DNA of 64,000 bases from Lichenostomus cassidix (GCA_008360975.2 CM039199.1:4170530-4234529); one strand, 5' to 3'; shown: positions 25,501-38,850, counted from the first letter of the stretch. Notes: generated from the letters alone by a model not told the origin. Numbers and translations: made by a program.

Positions 25501-27420
25501 CCTGCCTGGCATGGCCTCAGAGCCTTTGGGAGGCAGGAGGAGGCCCAGGGCACTGTGTGTTTCTGTTGGGTTGCTGGTTCACCCCAAGGAAATAAACTGC
25601 TGTCTGATGTGAACTGGGCTTGATTTTTTGGCAGCCTCGAGAGAGAGAAATAGGATTAAAACTAAATGGAGGAATTCCTCTTTTCAAAAAGAAAAATGGA
25701 AGAGGAGGGAAAGAGTCCAGCTTGAAATCAAGCTTAATGTTGCTGCTTACTCTTGGAGTTGCTCAGAAGACATCCAAAAACTGAGTTGTGTGTTTTTGGA
25801 AGTACCCTGGCCCAGCACAGTGAGCCATGAAATGGGGGCCCCGAGTTGTGCTTTGTGGCTCCACAACCAACTCCTGCGTGCCACGGGGACCAAACTGCTC
25901 AGGCCAACTTTTCAGAGGCAGTCAATCATTTTTGGGCCGTCTGGTTTGGGAGTTTCCAAATCCAAGCAGCTTCCACTGGCTTCTGTTGGTGGTTCGGGAT
26001 AGGCAGAGCCTTAAACAAACAAACAACCACCACCCCCTGCTGCTGCTGCTCAGACATCCCAGCTTAAAGCACCCAAAATCTGCAGTTCCCAAGTTCTTTT
26101 TCCACACCAGAAAATGCTGACTTTCATATTTGCTGTTTCTTCATCCGTAAAATAACGTTACAACCAGTCCATGGTTACTACCAACCTGGTAGTCCATGGA
26201 AGGATTTAAAAAAAATTAGCTTCCTCAAAGGAAACTTAATTGTGAAGCAAACGTTATAAATGTGGTGCCAAGGCTTTCATGATGGCCCTGTCTCTATGGG
26301 AGGCAAAGATGCCGTGTAACTCTCTGTTTTGAACTAATTTAGAGCATTTCTTTTCAGGCTCCTGCGAGTCTTGTCCTCTCTGCACATGGGTGTTCCCATT
26401 CTCTGGTTTGTTTTTCACATCCGTGCGGTCATCTGGAACAGCCCAGTTCCCAGGGGAGGCTGTATGGAGAGCATTGAATTTGAGCAGTATGGTGTTCATC
26501 CCCAGCAAATGGTAATTCAAGGTCACTCCAAAGCAACAACCCCGGGAGGACACTGGCAAAGCTGCATCTTTGGGGGTTTGAATGGCAGCTGTGGGCCCCA
26601 GGTCTCTGAAATGAGGCCGAAAGCTTTTAGATTCTATTAAATGGGCATTTTAATTTGTATTTGCTGCTGGGATAAAGGCAGGGGCTGTTCGTGTCCCCTC
26701 CTGCCTGGGGGCAGTGTTTGGTGCTGTAATTTTAGCTGTTCAGCATCTGCTCTGTTACACCCCTGCTCGAGAAGGGGACTCAGCACTAAACTTTCCAGGT
26801 CTGTCTGCAGTTGATCTGCTTCAGTCCCACTGGCATTTTTGATGGGAATTTTATGACCTCTTTCTTGCAAGTTTGGTACACATTTTGTTTTCTTTGGAGC
26901 CACTATTGGCTCCTCGTGCCTTTCTTTTGGAAGCTCCAGTGATCAATGCCTTTGGTTGTGGGAACTCTTGCAGAGAAGAGTTCTGTCATCATTTATGGGG
27001 GTACAGGAAAAACAGATGAAGCAGTGTAATATATGCCAAATATTATCCTCAGAACTGCTCTTATCTGATATCTACAGCTGCACTTGTTTAATGTTAATAT
27101 TATTTTGCTTAGCTGGACCTTTCTTTAGAGAACTTCTTGTTAAAAAAGTGAAATTCTCCAAAATCAGGCATCTTTGTTCAGCAGCTAGAATTAGCTGAGT
27201 TGGTATCTGTGTGTATGATTCACTTTTACTGCATTGGGATTGGTTTTCAATACTCTGTGTTTTCTAAAGTCACACTCTGGTGGAAGCCATCAGGAGGAAA
27301 GGAGCTGTTTTGGTTTCAGAAGTTGGATGCTCTCCACTGGTTGGCTGGATAAGATACAGCATCTTATTTCTAATCTGGCACAGCTCTGCCACCCAGGTTG
27401 GCACCTTGGGTAGGCTCTTG

Positions 27421-27438
27421 AAAAAAAAAAAAAAAAAA
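27421..27438. repeat. Poly(A) tract, 18 bp
   Basis: Eighteen uninterrupted A lie between CTCTTG and TTCTTGG. The flanking TCTTG on both sides could be a tiny target-site duplication, but no retroposed body is recognisable upstream, so a simple mononucleotide repeat is the safer reading. Confidence 0.9.
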
Positions 27439-28741
27439 TTCTTGGATAGCACGAGCCAGCAGGACAGATTCTCCTTTTGTGTCATTGTCACATGTGATGT
27501 TTGTGCTGCCTTAGGCTCCATCACCATCTGCTCCTGAGCCTGTTAAGTCATCTGAGCAATCAGTCCCAGGCTCATTCACCAACCACAGACTATTTATGCT
27601 TATTTTTGGATCTCTTTCATCACAGTGCCTAATGAAGGGAGGGTGGTATAGATGCCAAGGCAGGTAAATGAAATAAGTAAAACTAGAAGTTCTCATATAC
27701 CTTTTAACTCATATAACTTTTGTAACCAAACAAACTGATTTTGGAGACAGAGCACTTGGCTTTTTAAGGGAAATCTGTTCAGTCTGGTAATTCAGATTAA
27801 CAGTCTTTAACTTCTGCATCACTGTTATGACCCAAGGCAAGGCATCCATCCCTTTTGCAAAAGAATTGTAGTCCAAGTCCTGACCATTCAGGATAGTGAT
27901 AATACAGGAGCTATTAAAGCACTCACTGCATGAAGCCAACAGTTACAACAACATTTTTAATAGGTGTAAAAGGGTCTAAAATTATTACCTGCCTGTGCAA
28001 ATAAGTTTAAATCGGAATAAGGAATAGAGTCTCTTAAACACATCAGTGTAAGATTCAAAAAACTTCTTTTTTTCTTTTTTTTTTAAGTGAAAAGCTTAAA
28101 TAATTTCCCCAGAAAGCCAGTTTGTAACTTAAGCCTTCCCAGGGAATGATCCAACGTCCAGTCTAATCGTTTTATGTGACTATTTAATCTACTGTTTAAC
28201 AAACAAAAATACTTGCACTACCATAGCAACTACTGCACAGATTGGTGCCCCTGGGACAGAGATCAGCTTCCTCATCCAAAGCAAACCTGCCTGCTCTGTA
28301 TTCTAAGATATACTTTAGGGCAACCTTGTGGAATCATAAAGAAGACTTTCAAATGCAGGCTAAAATCCACATTTTTTTGGATGTGGATGTTTCATTCGTT
28401 GGCCAAGAGATGCATAAATATGCTGCTCCTTGCTTTGGGATAAATAGGCATCCATAATTCTGCAAGGCTTCAAGGATATGAAGGGTTCCAGCCTTTTTCC
28501 TGGATGAAGGTGTATTATAGCTAGAAATCACTTTATTATTTGTCCATAAAACATGTGTGTATTGAATTTCAGAGGAATGCCCAGCTAATGATTTTATATT
28601 TAAGGTAATAGAGAATCTCTCCTATTCTGACTGTGGCTGAAAAGCTTTAAGACAGTCTGTAGAAGCATTGGTTTTGGAAAAAGACTTTTTCATGGGTCCA
28701 GATCCCAATGCTGCTGATTCCCTTCCTGTCTTTGGGATGTT

Positions 28742-28790
28742 TATTCCACAACTTCACTGCTGCAACTGAGAGTTTTCTGCCCCAGGTTTT
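28742..28790 (-). mobile_element. Possible old CR1-like fragment
   Basis: ATTCCACAACTTCACTGCTG followed by a GAGAGTTTTCTGCC block parallels the segment of the 53.1-53.5 kb CR1/L3-like element that reads GTTCCACAGCTTCACTGCTG and CAGTTTCCTGCC. About 45 bp can be aligned by eye. It may be a second remnant of the same ancient family, or chance. Confidence 0.25.
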
Positions 28791-30240
28791 CATATGCTTT
28801 GCTCTGGTATTGTTGGATCTGCAGCATATGGAGGAAACTACCCTGGACAACAGCACAGCTCAAAAATGCAACTTAACTGTGGTCCTGTTCCAATCAGTTC
28901 CATTTGTGTCCCCTGATGAACATGCCCTGGACTATGGCTGTCCTGGCACAAAGCAACTTGGCTTTATTCTGGGCAGCATGGATTTATCCTCAGGCTAGAA
29001 ATACTTCCAAGCCTTCCATGATTTGTTTTGCATCTAGAGCTGGTCAGGATTTCCCCAACAGAACTGTTTTGTGTCAGAAAACACTGACTCCATGAGATGT
29101 TCTTTGTTGTTGTGGTGAGAGATTTGTGAAAACTGCTGGTAGGAGCCAGAGAGGCAGGAGTGGTGCTGGTGACCATCTCCAGGTGTCCTGATGGGCTCTG
29201 TGGCTGCCTGGGAAGGGTGGGAAGGGATCAAACCAGGGTGAGCTGGGACACTGGAAGGTGCTGAATGCCCCACTCATCTGCTGCCCACAGGCAGGAGGAC
29301 ATCCCAATGGATGCATCTTTGTCTTGGAAGCTCTGCAGCATGGTATTTCCTTTTTTCCTCTTGCACAACCAGCCAAATATTGGCAATTTGGAATTGTCTT
29401 TGAAGCCCAAATCCCTCTCTGGCCTTGTTTGCTAGGGAGGTCTGAGTGGGACAGAAGAGCTGATTACTGTCCCATGGTGTTATTCAGAGAAGAGGCAGTT
29501 ATTGGGATCTTTCCTGTTCTCTGGTTAGATGCCTGAGTCCTTTCATGGCATTACAGCCTGGTTTGCCAGCAGAAAGGAAGGGAGATATTTCAGGATTTGT
29601 TAATGATCCCAGGAATGTGTGCTGCTGTAAAAGTTTTTGGGTAGTGATGGTGTGATCTGTATGGTAAATATTTGTCTATCCCCTTTTTTCCCTCTCTCGT
29701 CTGCTTTTCTTTTCTCCTCCTGTTATTTTGCCAATTTCCATTTATTCTGTCTGCTCTTCTGCATTCACAGCACCAACAAAAGCTGTTAGTAAGTTTGCCT
29801 AAGAGAAATAATTTATCATATATGTGTGTGTGTGAAGTTTGAGAACTTCTCTGGTTCAAAAGCAAAAATAAAATGTTGAGCTACCATGATCCTAAAGCAT
29901 TATATTGTACTTCATCTAAAAAGAATCTGTCCCATGTTGCAGGATCTCTGGGCACTCTGTGTAAAATGATACCCTACTAAGAAATAGAACTTATTAAAGA
30001 AAGTTTTGACAGAGAAGATTTCATTTTGAAAATAATGTTTCCCAAAGCTTTTATAATAATTAGGTTTGAAACAAGGCTGTGCAGACACAATAATTTCCAG
30101 GCTGACTGATCAGATACAGCTTTATTCTACCTATCTTTTCTTTTTTCCCTTGTCCCAGAAAATTGTCTTGCAATTGGACCTGCTATAGATTTAATAATGG
30201 AAAGCCCCATTTTCCAAAGAAGGAGGAAGCTTCCTTCTGA

Positions 30241-30270
30241 TTTTTCTTTCTTTCTTTTTTTTTTTTTTTT
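30241..30270. repeat. T-rich tract (TTTC/T runs)
   Basis: The tract is a pyrimidine run of T with interspersed C (CTTTC units) that ends in 16 or more T. It lies 16 bp upstream of the palindrome at 30287. Confidence 0.9.
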
Positions 30271-30286
30271 GGTCTTTGTTATACCA

Positions 30287-30368
30287 TATTTAACTTGAAA
30301 TTACTTTGATAGCCTGGTACTTTAACTAGTTAAAGTACCAGACTATCAAAGCAATTTCGAGTTAAATA
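30287..30368. mobile_element. 82-bp palindrome bounded by TA; MITE-like
   Basis: Two 41-bp arms meet at ACTAGT with no spacer (centre between 30327 and 30328). They pair at all but three positions (30313/30342, 30303/30352 and 30296/30359). The outermost bases are TA on each side, as expected for a TA target duplication, leaving a 78-bp core that begins TTTAACTTGAAATT and ends with its near complement. Size, full palindromy and TA flanks match the style of mariner-derived MITEs such as the human MADE1 type, but the sequence is not that family as I remember it. Transcribed RNA would fold into a long hairpin, so a microRNA-like precursor is conceivable. A palindrome made by template switching during replication is the main alternative. 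Observed: the palindrome. Inferred: transposon origin. Confidence 0.5.
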
Positions 30369-33300
30369 AATTGCAGTGGGGACATGCACAGAGCCTGCAT
30401 CCTCATTCTGCACACCTGCTTTAAATTTTGGTGAGTACCAGCATTTTTAGAGATAATCCCAGCACTGACAGAGCTGGATGCTGCCCTGCTGGAAAGGTGC
30501 CCATGGGATTTGGCAGTGACACTTTGAAAAGAGCTGAGTGTTGTGCCATGGCAGCACCACGAAGACAAAGCTCTGCAGGGCTGGTGTTGCAGTGATGCAG
30601 TTTTGTGCTTTCCAGGTGAATTAACTGTGGATACACTGAAGGCAATCTCATTTTTAAAATGGTTTGCTGGCATAGTGCATTCTCTTCAGGCCCTTGATGT
30701 TGGATTTATCCTGTACCTTGACATGGAGTAGCATTATCTTAATTGTTCTTGGCATGGTGCAGGACAGACCCAGCCTTTCAGGCTTTGGGTGGGAGGAGTT
30801 GAGAGCCTCTGGGGAGCACAGGGGTGTTTTTCTGTTGTCTGGCTGCTTGATTTAATTGCGGGGAGTTCAGCTGGGTTTTAGTGCATGATTTGTGCTTTGA
30901 GGTTTGTCAGGAGGCCTGGATCCTTGAACCAGCATGCTTTTTGCTTTTTGCTTTTTCATCTTCGTTTTCAATAAATAAGACTAAATTATAGTGACAATTT
31001 CTGGAATTTTATCACTCTCAAAGCTTCTCCAAGTACTGGGCCTGCTCACATCCCAGGCAGCCAGGTGAGGAACATCTGTCTGTCACATAACATCTGTCTA
31101 TGAGTAAGACAGATAAATTGAGAGACTTTCTTATTGTTCTGCCAAAGTTATTGGTCTTAGAGCTGGGAATGGAAACTGAGACCTTTGCTGTGCTCCTCAG
31201 ACCACCCTTCCAACCACATGCTTATGTTTCAGTGCTCAGGCTCTTCTCAAACACATGCAATTAGTGATCTGTGCTGTTCATGCTATCAGGCATCTCCATT
31301 AAATTTATTATCCTGCAAAAGATCTAAGCTTTTGCATAGTTATACCCTGGCTGTGTTCCTTTGTGAATTATTTACGGTAGTATTTTTGGTCTTCAGTCAT
31401 CCAGTTTTGGCTAAAACTGTTCTTCCTCCAGTTTCCTGCCATTTATCCTTCACACTCGAAGCCAAACTTTTAGATTGCCTGATTACCACATTTCAGATGT
31501 TGTTGTTCACCTCTACCTAAAAGGAGCAGCTTTATCCAGCAGGCATTACTGAAGCTGTAGGTAGCAGATGAACATTTTTGCCCTGTTAAAAGAGATGGTG
31601 TCAGAAGCTTTGTATTGAAAACAAGAAATTAGAAATCTCTGCTTTCAATAACCCAAGGTTATTTTGTAACATAGGGAGGAGCCTTGGATTTTAACAATTG
31701 TGTTTTCGCCATTGATTTTGTTTGCTGCCATTTGAGTTTCTCAGTTGGACAATGAAAAATATTCCTATTTTAGCCAGATCTTACAGTAAGCACTGCTTTG
31801 CACTTCCATCGAGAGAAGTTACGTGAGGGAAGGCTGCAAGGCATCAGATATTTTCTTTATTTATGTTGTTTTCTTTTCAATTCTCATGCTCCAGGACAGT
31901 CCTGTGGTCTTTGCTTTGGCAAGCAAATATTGCTGATTTTTTAAAACCCAGCAGAACATGTCACCAGGAGGTACAGCTTTGCAATTTCAGAATAACAGTA
32001 AAAGCTCACCTGTGGAAAACTTATGATTGAAGCCAAACTTTACTATCTTCCCTCTAATTATAACAGTGACTGCAAAGGTGCTGGAGACATGAAAGACTAA
32101 TGCATTGCCTTTAATGGCTTTATAGCCATTGTAGCTGCAGACAATAACCTGGTTTCTTACTGAAGGTGAAGAGGGAGAGAATTAACTCTTCTGATACCTG
32201 AGAGATGCTTTGTGAGTGCAAAAGTTGGTCTTTGCTAATGGAAATCTTCTGAGTATTTTTGACTCTAAATGCAGATATTATGTAGTCAGGATAAGAGCAA
32301 GTGGGTGATAATGTTTCAGTAAGGAAAAAGGAATTACTCTGAAGTGTCTGTGGCAGAAGGGCAGCAGCAGAAGATTCCTGTGTATATGTGTGCCTGTGTC
32401 TCCCTTCACTCTTGCCCAATACCAGACAAATTAAACCTCTTTAATCTTCCTTGCTTCATTTTACAAGCTGTGCACAGGCTCACATATCAGCTCTAGTTTG
32501 TCTTTGATATAACAGCAATAGAGCTGATGGATGGACTGTCATGCATGTCCTTGTTCATTTAATAGAGATGGAAACACTCTTCCTGCAGGCAGCTTCTCAT
32601 TTCTCTTTCTGCTTTCTCCACTGCTGTCTGGTTGACAAGGAGATCTTTGTTCTGTAGGAGTTTATCTGCTCCTGCTGTTTGCTCTGCACCTGGAGTCAAG
32701 ATTTGTGATTTGTGGCACTGTGTAATCCCATCCAGAGCAACCCCCTGGGACAGCCTGAGCAGTGTGGGGATGCTGCAGGTGGGAAGGACACACAAGGGGG
32801 AGGGTCTTTGAAAACTGGAGAATCCTCTCCTGCAAATACCCTGCAAAACAGAAATGTGAGGACAGCCCCCTGGCATCAGTCCTGTGGGTTTGAGTCCTGA
32901 GATTTTCTTCAGCAGTGCCTGTAATAATAGTAAGGGATGTGTTTTATCAAAACCTTTGATAACCTTTAAATGCCTAGCCTGGTCTAGAGTGTCTCTTTGG
33001 AGCATGGCTTTGCCTTCAACTATCCTATTGGGAATAGCTCTCCTCCTCCTCCTCCCCACCTGCTTATCTCCTTATCTCTTTCATGCTAAACTGTAGGGCT
33101 TGGCTAAAATAACAGTGGAATTTTTAAGGGAAAAAATGTCTTCAGTGAAGTGGCTACAGGAGCTTGATTGCTTCCATCCCATTTTGTCTTAGGGCTGTTA
33201 TTTTTGCTTTCTTGGGTTAGATGCTTTATGGATATTAGCACCCCTTTTCATCCTGGAGACTTGAATATTTTGGTACCAAATAGTGCTAAACTTGCCTTCA

Positions 33301-33975
33301 TATGAGAAAAAATTTTGCTCAACCAATGACCAAGGAAATCTGGCTCAGTTGCCTTTTGTAATATCTGCTGGTTAACTTCCAGTTTGCTTTATCTTCCTCA
33401 GTTTTATTGCCATAGATGGGTCAGCTGCAACCTTGCTCATGGTTGAGTTTATACCAAAGATACACCCCAAAAAAGGAAGAAGCTTTTTCAACCTTGACCT
33501 GCAATAATCCAGCTAACCAAACGTGTGGAGAGAAGTTCAACCTTTAAAACGAGACATTCAAAACTTTCAAGGTTAGAAGAATAAAAACTGTTGTGCATTT
33601 TTTGCTGCTTTAGCAGAAACAACTCTGTGGACCTCTAGTGGTCTAAGGATCAGACTTTAGCCGCAGCTTTATCCATCCCAGGAACCTTAACACGTTTCAG
33701 AAATTGTTTTAAGTTTGCAAACCTGGTCTCTATATGTAGAACTGCTTTACTGGAGAACTGCTGGGTTCTGCTTTGGCATTTTAGTGTCAAAAGCTGGGCA
33801 ACATTAGAAAATGTAGCTAAAAACCCCTTTACCAGCAAAAGGGGAAAAATAGTCCACCCAGTCAAAAGAAAATGCAGACATAAAGGAAGAATCTAAGGCC
33901 AGATTTCACCCCAAATTTCGGGCCTGTGTTCTCAAAAAAAATCACACAACATTTCTCTCAGACTTGGATTTCATA

Positions 33976-34002
33976 GAACATTTTTGTCTCAGAAAAATGT
34001 TC
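33976..34002. repeat. Short perfect inverted repeat
   Basis: GAACATTTTT and AAAAATGTTC form a 10-bp perfect stem around a 7-base loop, GTCTCAG. It is too short to call a transposon. It may be a chance hairpin in AT-rich DNA. Confidence 0.6.
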
Positions 34003-37000
34003 TACCAAGAGAAATGTTTTTCCTCCACAAAGATGTGTGTGTGTGTAATACAGGACATGGTATCCTTTACATCCCCAGCACTCCCACGTTCTCCCAGCAC
34101 ATCAAGAACCAGTTCAGTGAGACAGGCTGGGAGTTGTCACCCAGAACACACGAGGGAAGCGGGTTCTGAAAACACACAGTGTGAAAAATGTGGAAAAAGG
34201 AACATTTTTGCAAATTCTCTATTTTAATAATATGAGTGGATCCAAATTATTGCTTGAAGTGTTGATTTCAGTTGTCAAACTGATGTTCTCTCTGCTAGGA
34301 GGCAGGTTTTGAGCCCAGCTGTGGTGTGCAGGATGCAGAGGCTGCACATCCCACCTGGCTCCCTGCTCTAATACAGACCTGGTGCTATGGAAATACCAGA
34401 GAAAAGGGGAGCCAATCCCAGTTTATGGTGCACTGTCCCAAACCAGTGCTATTTTCTTTAAATTGCAAGTTAATCCTCACAAAAGAGCATTGTATGACCA
34501 CTCAGTTGTATGTATTCTTCCCTGCATTTGGTTATTTTCTTCTCTAAAAGCAGATTTTATTGCAGCAGTAACTACAGAATACTCAGAGCATCAGAAATTA
34601 GATACCTGAAAGGACAGTTCTGGGGTTTTTGTATGTGTTTAGTCTGTGATGATCCCCACAACAAGCTGGAAAGGGGAAAATTCAGATCATCCTGTGCTTA
34701 TCCAGCTGCAGCATAGAGAAAATGCAGTAGAAAGACACACTGGCTGCCCCATTCCTAATGTGCAGTCATGGCAGAGGAGAGAACTGTGAAATTGGCCTGA
34801 GACCATAACTTCATTTGGGAATGTGTCCATAATAGTTACTGTCATTTTTCATAGACCTGAACACAAATTTTCCAGCAGTTCTCAAAAATGAAGGTGCAAG
34901 TTGTTCAATGTCAAGTCATGCTTCAGAGGATGTGGAAGCAGCACTTGTGTTCAGGTTTTCAGTGTTGTTTCTTACAGGTAGCAGTCTCTCCACAGAATAT
35001 CTTATTTAAATGGAAATGGAGTAGCAAGGCTGAAGGCACAGCATCAGGAATTCTTGTACCTTTATTAGCATTGTAAAAGTGTTATGTTTTTTTTTTTTCT
35101 TTCTGATTTCAAATTTGCTGGTGGACTGGATAGGTTGGTTTTTTTTTTTAATCACTTGGAATTGATGGGAGGTGTTTGAAACAAAGATGATGGAGCAGCC
35201 TCCCTGGTGTCCAAATTACATCTGTGTGTGCAATTCTTACCTTGCAGTGCTCTCTGGGCTCAGCTTGTGGGACAAGGGGAATGAAGTGAAGCGATGCTGC
35301 CTGAGGAGCATTTCAAGCAATCTGTGTGCACAAAGCCCCACATTTCAGTTTTCTCTGATATTTACTGTCATTTGTCTTGCTCTTGGATTTTTCATTGTCA
35401 TTAGAAGAGTTCACCCTCACCTTCAGAGGCACTGGCTTGGTTCTTTTCGTCCTGAAGTGCCTGAGTTCCCTCTGTAGCCACTGTGTTTGGAGATGGAGTT
35501 TGGATCTTGGCCCGTTTCTGCTGACTAATTCAGTGTTTGTGATGTGAGGAGGCCACAATTAGCAGGTGAGAGATTGATGTTGGCTCGAAGAAGATGAGAG
35601 AAGGCAGTGGAAGGATAGGATGCCACTCAGCAATGTCTGAAATGGGAGGCAAAGATCTGGTGTGCAAGTTGGGGTCTCTTCCAGCAGGAAAGTGGGTCTT
35701 TGTCTTGTGGGACAATGTTAGGGCACAAAGCCATCCTGTATGCTTGGAGTGGGGAGCTTAACAAATGAGCTCATTCCTACTGAAACCCTAGCACTCTGAG
35801 CATTACTGCTATGGATTAATGCAATTTATTTCTGTCACTGACTGATTCATAGGGTGTTCTCCTGCAATTTGCAAAAGCACCTCGTGAATCATTTAAGCAG
35901 GAATTATAAAATTAAATGCTTCTTTCCTCTTCTGACGCTAGTCCTTGGAGCCAGGCTATCTGGGGGAGGTGTGAGGGAAGGGTGTGTGACTGTGCACAGA
36001 GTCATGTCAGCAGTTTCTCCTCTCTGCTTCTCTCACATCAGAGCTTGGGGACATTAGGATGTCAAGGAGCCCTCTTGGTCTGCTTCATATGCTCATGTTG
36101 GAGAGAGGGTTGACTCTCTCTCCACAGCTTTACACAGGTTTGGTGGGGCAAGTGCTGCATCCATTTCATGTGACCACCTCTGTTTTGTGTTCAAGACCCA
36201 CTTACACTGCTCTCCTGGCAGACTCCAGGCTGCCTGCAGCCAGATTTCCCAGACAGGCACCAGCTTTGTACCTGGGTTTGGGTGTCTGGCTTTAGCAGAT
36301 AACCCTGAGCACAGCCACCTCCTCTAGCAGGCCATGGACACAGGCTGTGGCCACCTCAGCCTGCCCAGACCACCCAGCCTACAGATGGACAAGTTATCTG
36401 CTCCTTCTGTGCATCTCCCAACCTCCCTGTGGTTGCCATCACACCGTGGTGCTAAGATCAGGTAACTGCTCCTCCAGGAGTTGTTCTTCTTCCTTCACCT
36501 CTGGAATCAGCATTTGAGGAATTATTGAATTATTCTTCCTTCCTTCTCCTCCCTCCTGCCTCCTGTTGTGGGCCAGTGGTTGATTCTGTCAGTGCCCCAA
36601 AGTACTTCAGTCACTTGTTATTTTCCCATTTGTTGCCACCCTGACACTTTGGGGTTTTGGGGCTGGGTTTGGTGATGTGCTGAGTTTCCCCCACTGGATA
36701 TCCCCAACTGTCTGGGCAGCCACATGGGATCATCCCAACCCTAAAGAGAACTGCTAAAGAGCACACAGTCCATGCTTTTTAAGAGCTAATGAGCTGGATA
36801 CTTAATTGAATAAACTGAGATCTAAAAGGATGGCACCTTCTAGCAGGTGGACCAGTGAACACTGAAGGAGAGCCAGAACACTTCTACAATATGAAGTCCA
36901 AAACAGTGTCTGAGGTAATTTCACTCATTAGCCAGAAACACCAGACCTGTTTTTACCTGTAGTGTACCTTTTCCAAAGGGGCTTAGGAATTGAAAACATC

Positions 37001-37639
37001 AGGTGTTGTTTCATTAGAGTATTCCTCAATTTGCAGGGTTTTCTTTTTCTTTTCTTAAAATGATTATGCTGTAGCTTTAAACCCCCAGAATATTGTAAAC
37101 ATATTGCAAGCATATGCTTTCCATGCAGAAAACCACAAAACAATAAACCTAATGTTGAAAACCACATTAAAACAAGGGAAAATCACTTCACTAATGTTTT
37201 GTTTCATACAGTTTTTTAAGACTTGGAATGGAGTTGAGTCCATTCTCCTGGCTGCTAATCAAAGAGCCAGCATGCTTCACATAGGAAAAATGTAAACTTT
37301 GGAGGGCCAAGGATTTTACTTTCAATGCCCCTTTCAGACAGTGGTTTTTATGGGTTAACAAATGTTAGCCAATACTTCTCTGACAGAGACAATCAGTCCA
37401 AGGGTATCTGAGAGTAGCTGAGCTCCCTTTGGGGGACCTGGAATCACTTAGTTCTTGTTAGCCCAGTGATTAGAGTTGTTGAGTTTTCAGTGTGTCACCA
37501 TTTTTGTAACCTGTTAAGGAAATAAACAATATTTACAAAGGGAAATAAATTAATGTGGATTCCTCAGTTAATTGCATTCATGTCTTCCTAAATCAAGATG
37601 CTTTATTTGGATTTGCTGGAGGGCTACAATTCTTGTCAA

Positions 37640-37810
37640 AGGCTGATTGATTTGGACTTTTCTGTGCCTTCATCTGGATCTGATTCCCTCTTGTAAAGTC
37701 GACTAACAACAGAAACATCTGATAAAAGCGCTTTTCACTTGGAGCCCTTTACAACTGTAATTGCAAATTATCAGCCTGAATTAAGATAGGGGAAAATTAT
37801 TAGTAAAAAG
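37640..37810. promoter_or_regulatory. Candidate conserved non-coding element
   Basis: The stretch is unique and AT-rich without simple repeats, and it retains CpG in GTCGAC and AGCGCT. It carries motif cores common in developmental enhancers: GGCTGATTGATTTGG (PBX/HOX-like TGATTGAT), CTGATAAAA (GATA-like), TAATTGCAAATTATC (POU/homeodomain-like) and GAATTAAG. These motifs are short and could be random. No constraint can be measured here. Confidence 0.2.
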
Positions 37811-38799
37811 GTACTTGGCTCAATAAGTTCCATACATAGTAATTTTAGCTAAGAGTCTTCTGGCTGCTTTCACGTTACATCCCCTGATTATTCAGAAGCA
37901 TGCCTGCTGGTCTCAAACTCAATTAGATGATCTTTGTCTGTGAGATCACCTCTGGTTTTAGCATTTATTGAACTTTTTGGAGGTTCAGAAGACTTGAAGA
38001 AGCCAGGGTGCAATGCCAGTCACAGGAGCCATGCACTGCTGTCCCTTCCCTGACTGGATTGTCTGCACTGGGGAGAACTCAGGTGAATACACAAGGAACT
38101 GGGAAAGGCCATGGGGGAGCTTTGCACTCAGAAAGACAAGGATATAGAAATGAGAGCAAACCAGTGCTCCTTTGCCATTTCTCAGTGCCTGGTAGAGAAT
38201 TGCTTGGGAACCCAGAAATGAGGGGATGTAAAGTGGGGGTTCATAGCGTTGAGTGCAGTCACTGATCAAGAAGCCACTTCCCTCTTGGCTGGGAATAGAA
38301 TAACAAAACCAAAGCAAGTCAGGGACTTTCCTGCCACTAAAGCTGCTGCTGAGGGGTGCTCTGGTGCCATGGATGAGTGCAGTGTGGGAATAGAGGCTGG
38401 TTTAGGTCTTCAGTTTCTTCCTTTAAGAGTTTTCATGGGGGTGAGGCATGTGATTCTCACTTCACTGCTGGATTTCTGTATCAAACATCCTTCCTTGAAG
38501 GTGTCAAGTGATTTGCTTCATGTGGGGCATGATCCAGACGCTGTGAGCACCTTGAACTGAGCAGTCAGTAGATGTCAGTAGAAACTGAGCCATTTCTCAC
38601 CCTCTGGGACTGGGCTCTCCCCTCAATTCCCCAGGAAGTCTGGAAGTCTGTTGGTTGTGTTTCACTTATGGGTGATTCTTCTCCTGGTCAATGCTCTTTG
38701 TGAGCACCATGTAGGCACAGTTTCTTCATTTTCCTTGGCTTTATTCCCCAAGCTCCTGCCTGGCCCTGCAGCTGACCTCTGCTGTTCACTGGCTTCCCT

Positions 38800-38850
38800 C
38801 ATAGAAATGTTAAGTTTGAAAAAGACCTCTGAGATCGAGTCCAACCAACC
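38800..38850 (-). mobile_element. CR1 LINE 3' end, minus strand
   Basis: CATAGAAATGTTAAGTTTGA, AAAAGACCTCTGAGATCGAG and TCCAACC form the reverse complement of a CR1 terminus (GGTTGGACTCGATCTCAGAG and TCTTTTTCAAACTTAA). About 50 bp is clear; further upstream CR1 sequence, to the right on this strand, is not recognisable. No coding region remains. Confidence 0.7.

Larger units (their letters stand above)
22537..30240. other. Unique non-coding DNA, no gene recognised
   Basis: No exon or RNA gene is recognised. Small features: TGTACCTACTTATCT duplicated at 24618 and 24638 (20-bp period); a 14-T run at 24693-24706; AAAC and TGC short tandem repeats near 26013-26051; an 18-A run at 27421-27438; and a GT microsatellite near 29825. 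A frame beginning just after TTTCTTTTCAG near 26346-26356 looks like a 3' splice site followed by an open stretch to about 26510, but neither strand translates to a protein I recognise. Confidence 0.55.
30371..38799. other. Unique non-coding DNA, no gene recognised
   Basis: No assignable exon is seen. A minus-strand open frame of 166 codons (32559-33059) begins with an Arg run encoded by GGAG-rich repeats and has no recognisable domain. Local structure includes a CTC trinucleotide run near 33040-33056, a 10-bp perfect hairpin at 33976-34002, a TG microsatellite at 34034-34046, and T runs at 35087-35098 and 35139-35149. Unique AT-rich DNA around 37640-37810 is listed separately. Confidence 0.55.

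Noticed and set aside
26346..26510. Possible exon after TTTCTTTTCAG
   Set aside because: Neither strand gives a recognisable protein and the downstream donor (ATG|GTAATT) is weak.
32559..33059. 166-codon minus-strand frame starting with an arginine run
   Set aside because: The Arg run comes from a CTC-type simple repeat, and the rest has no domain or splice structure I can support.
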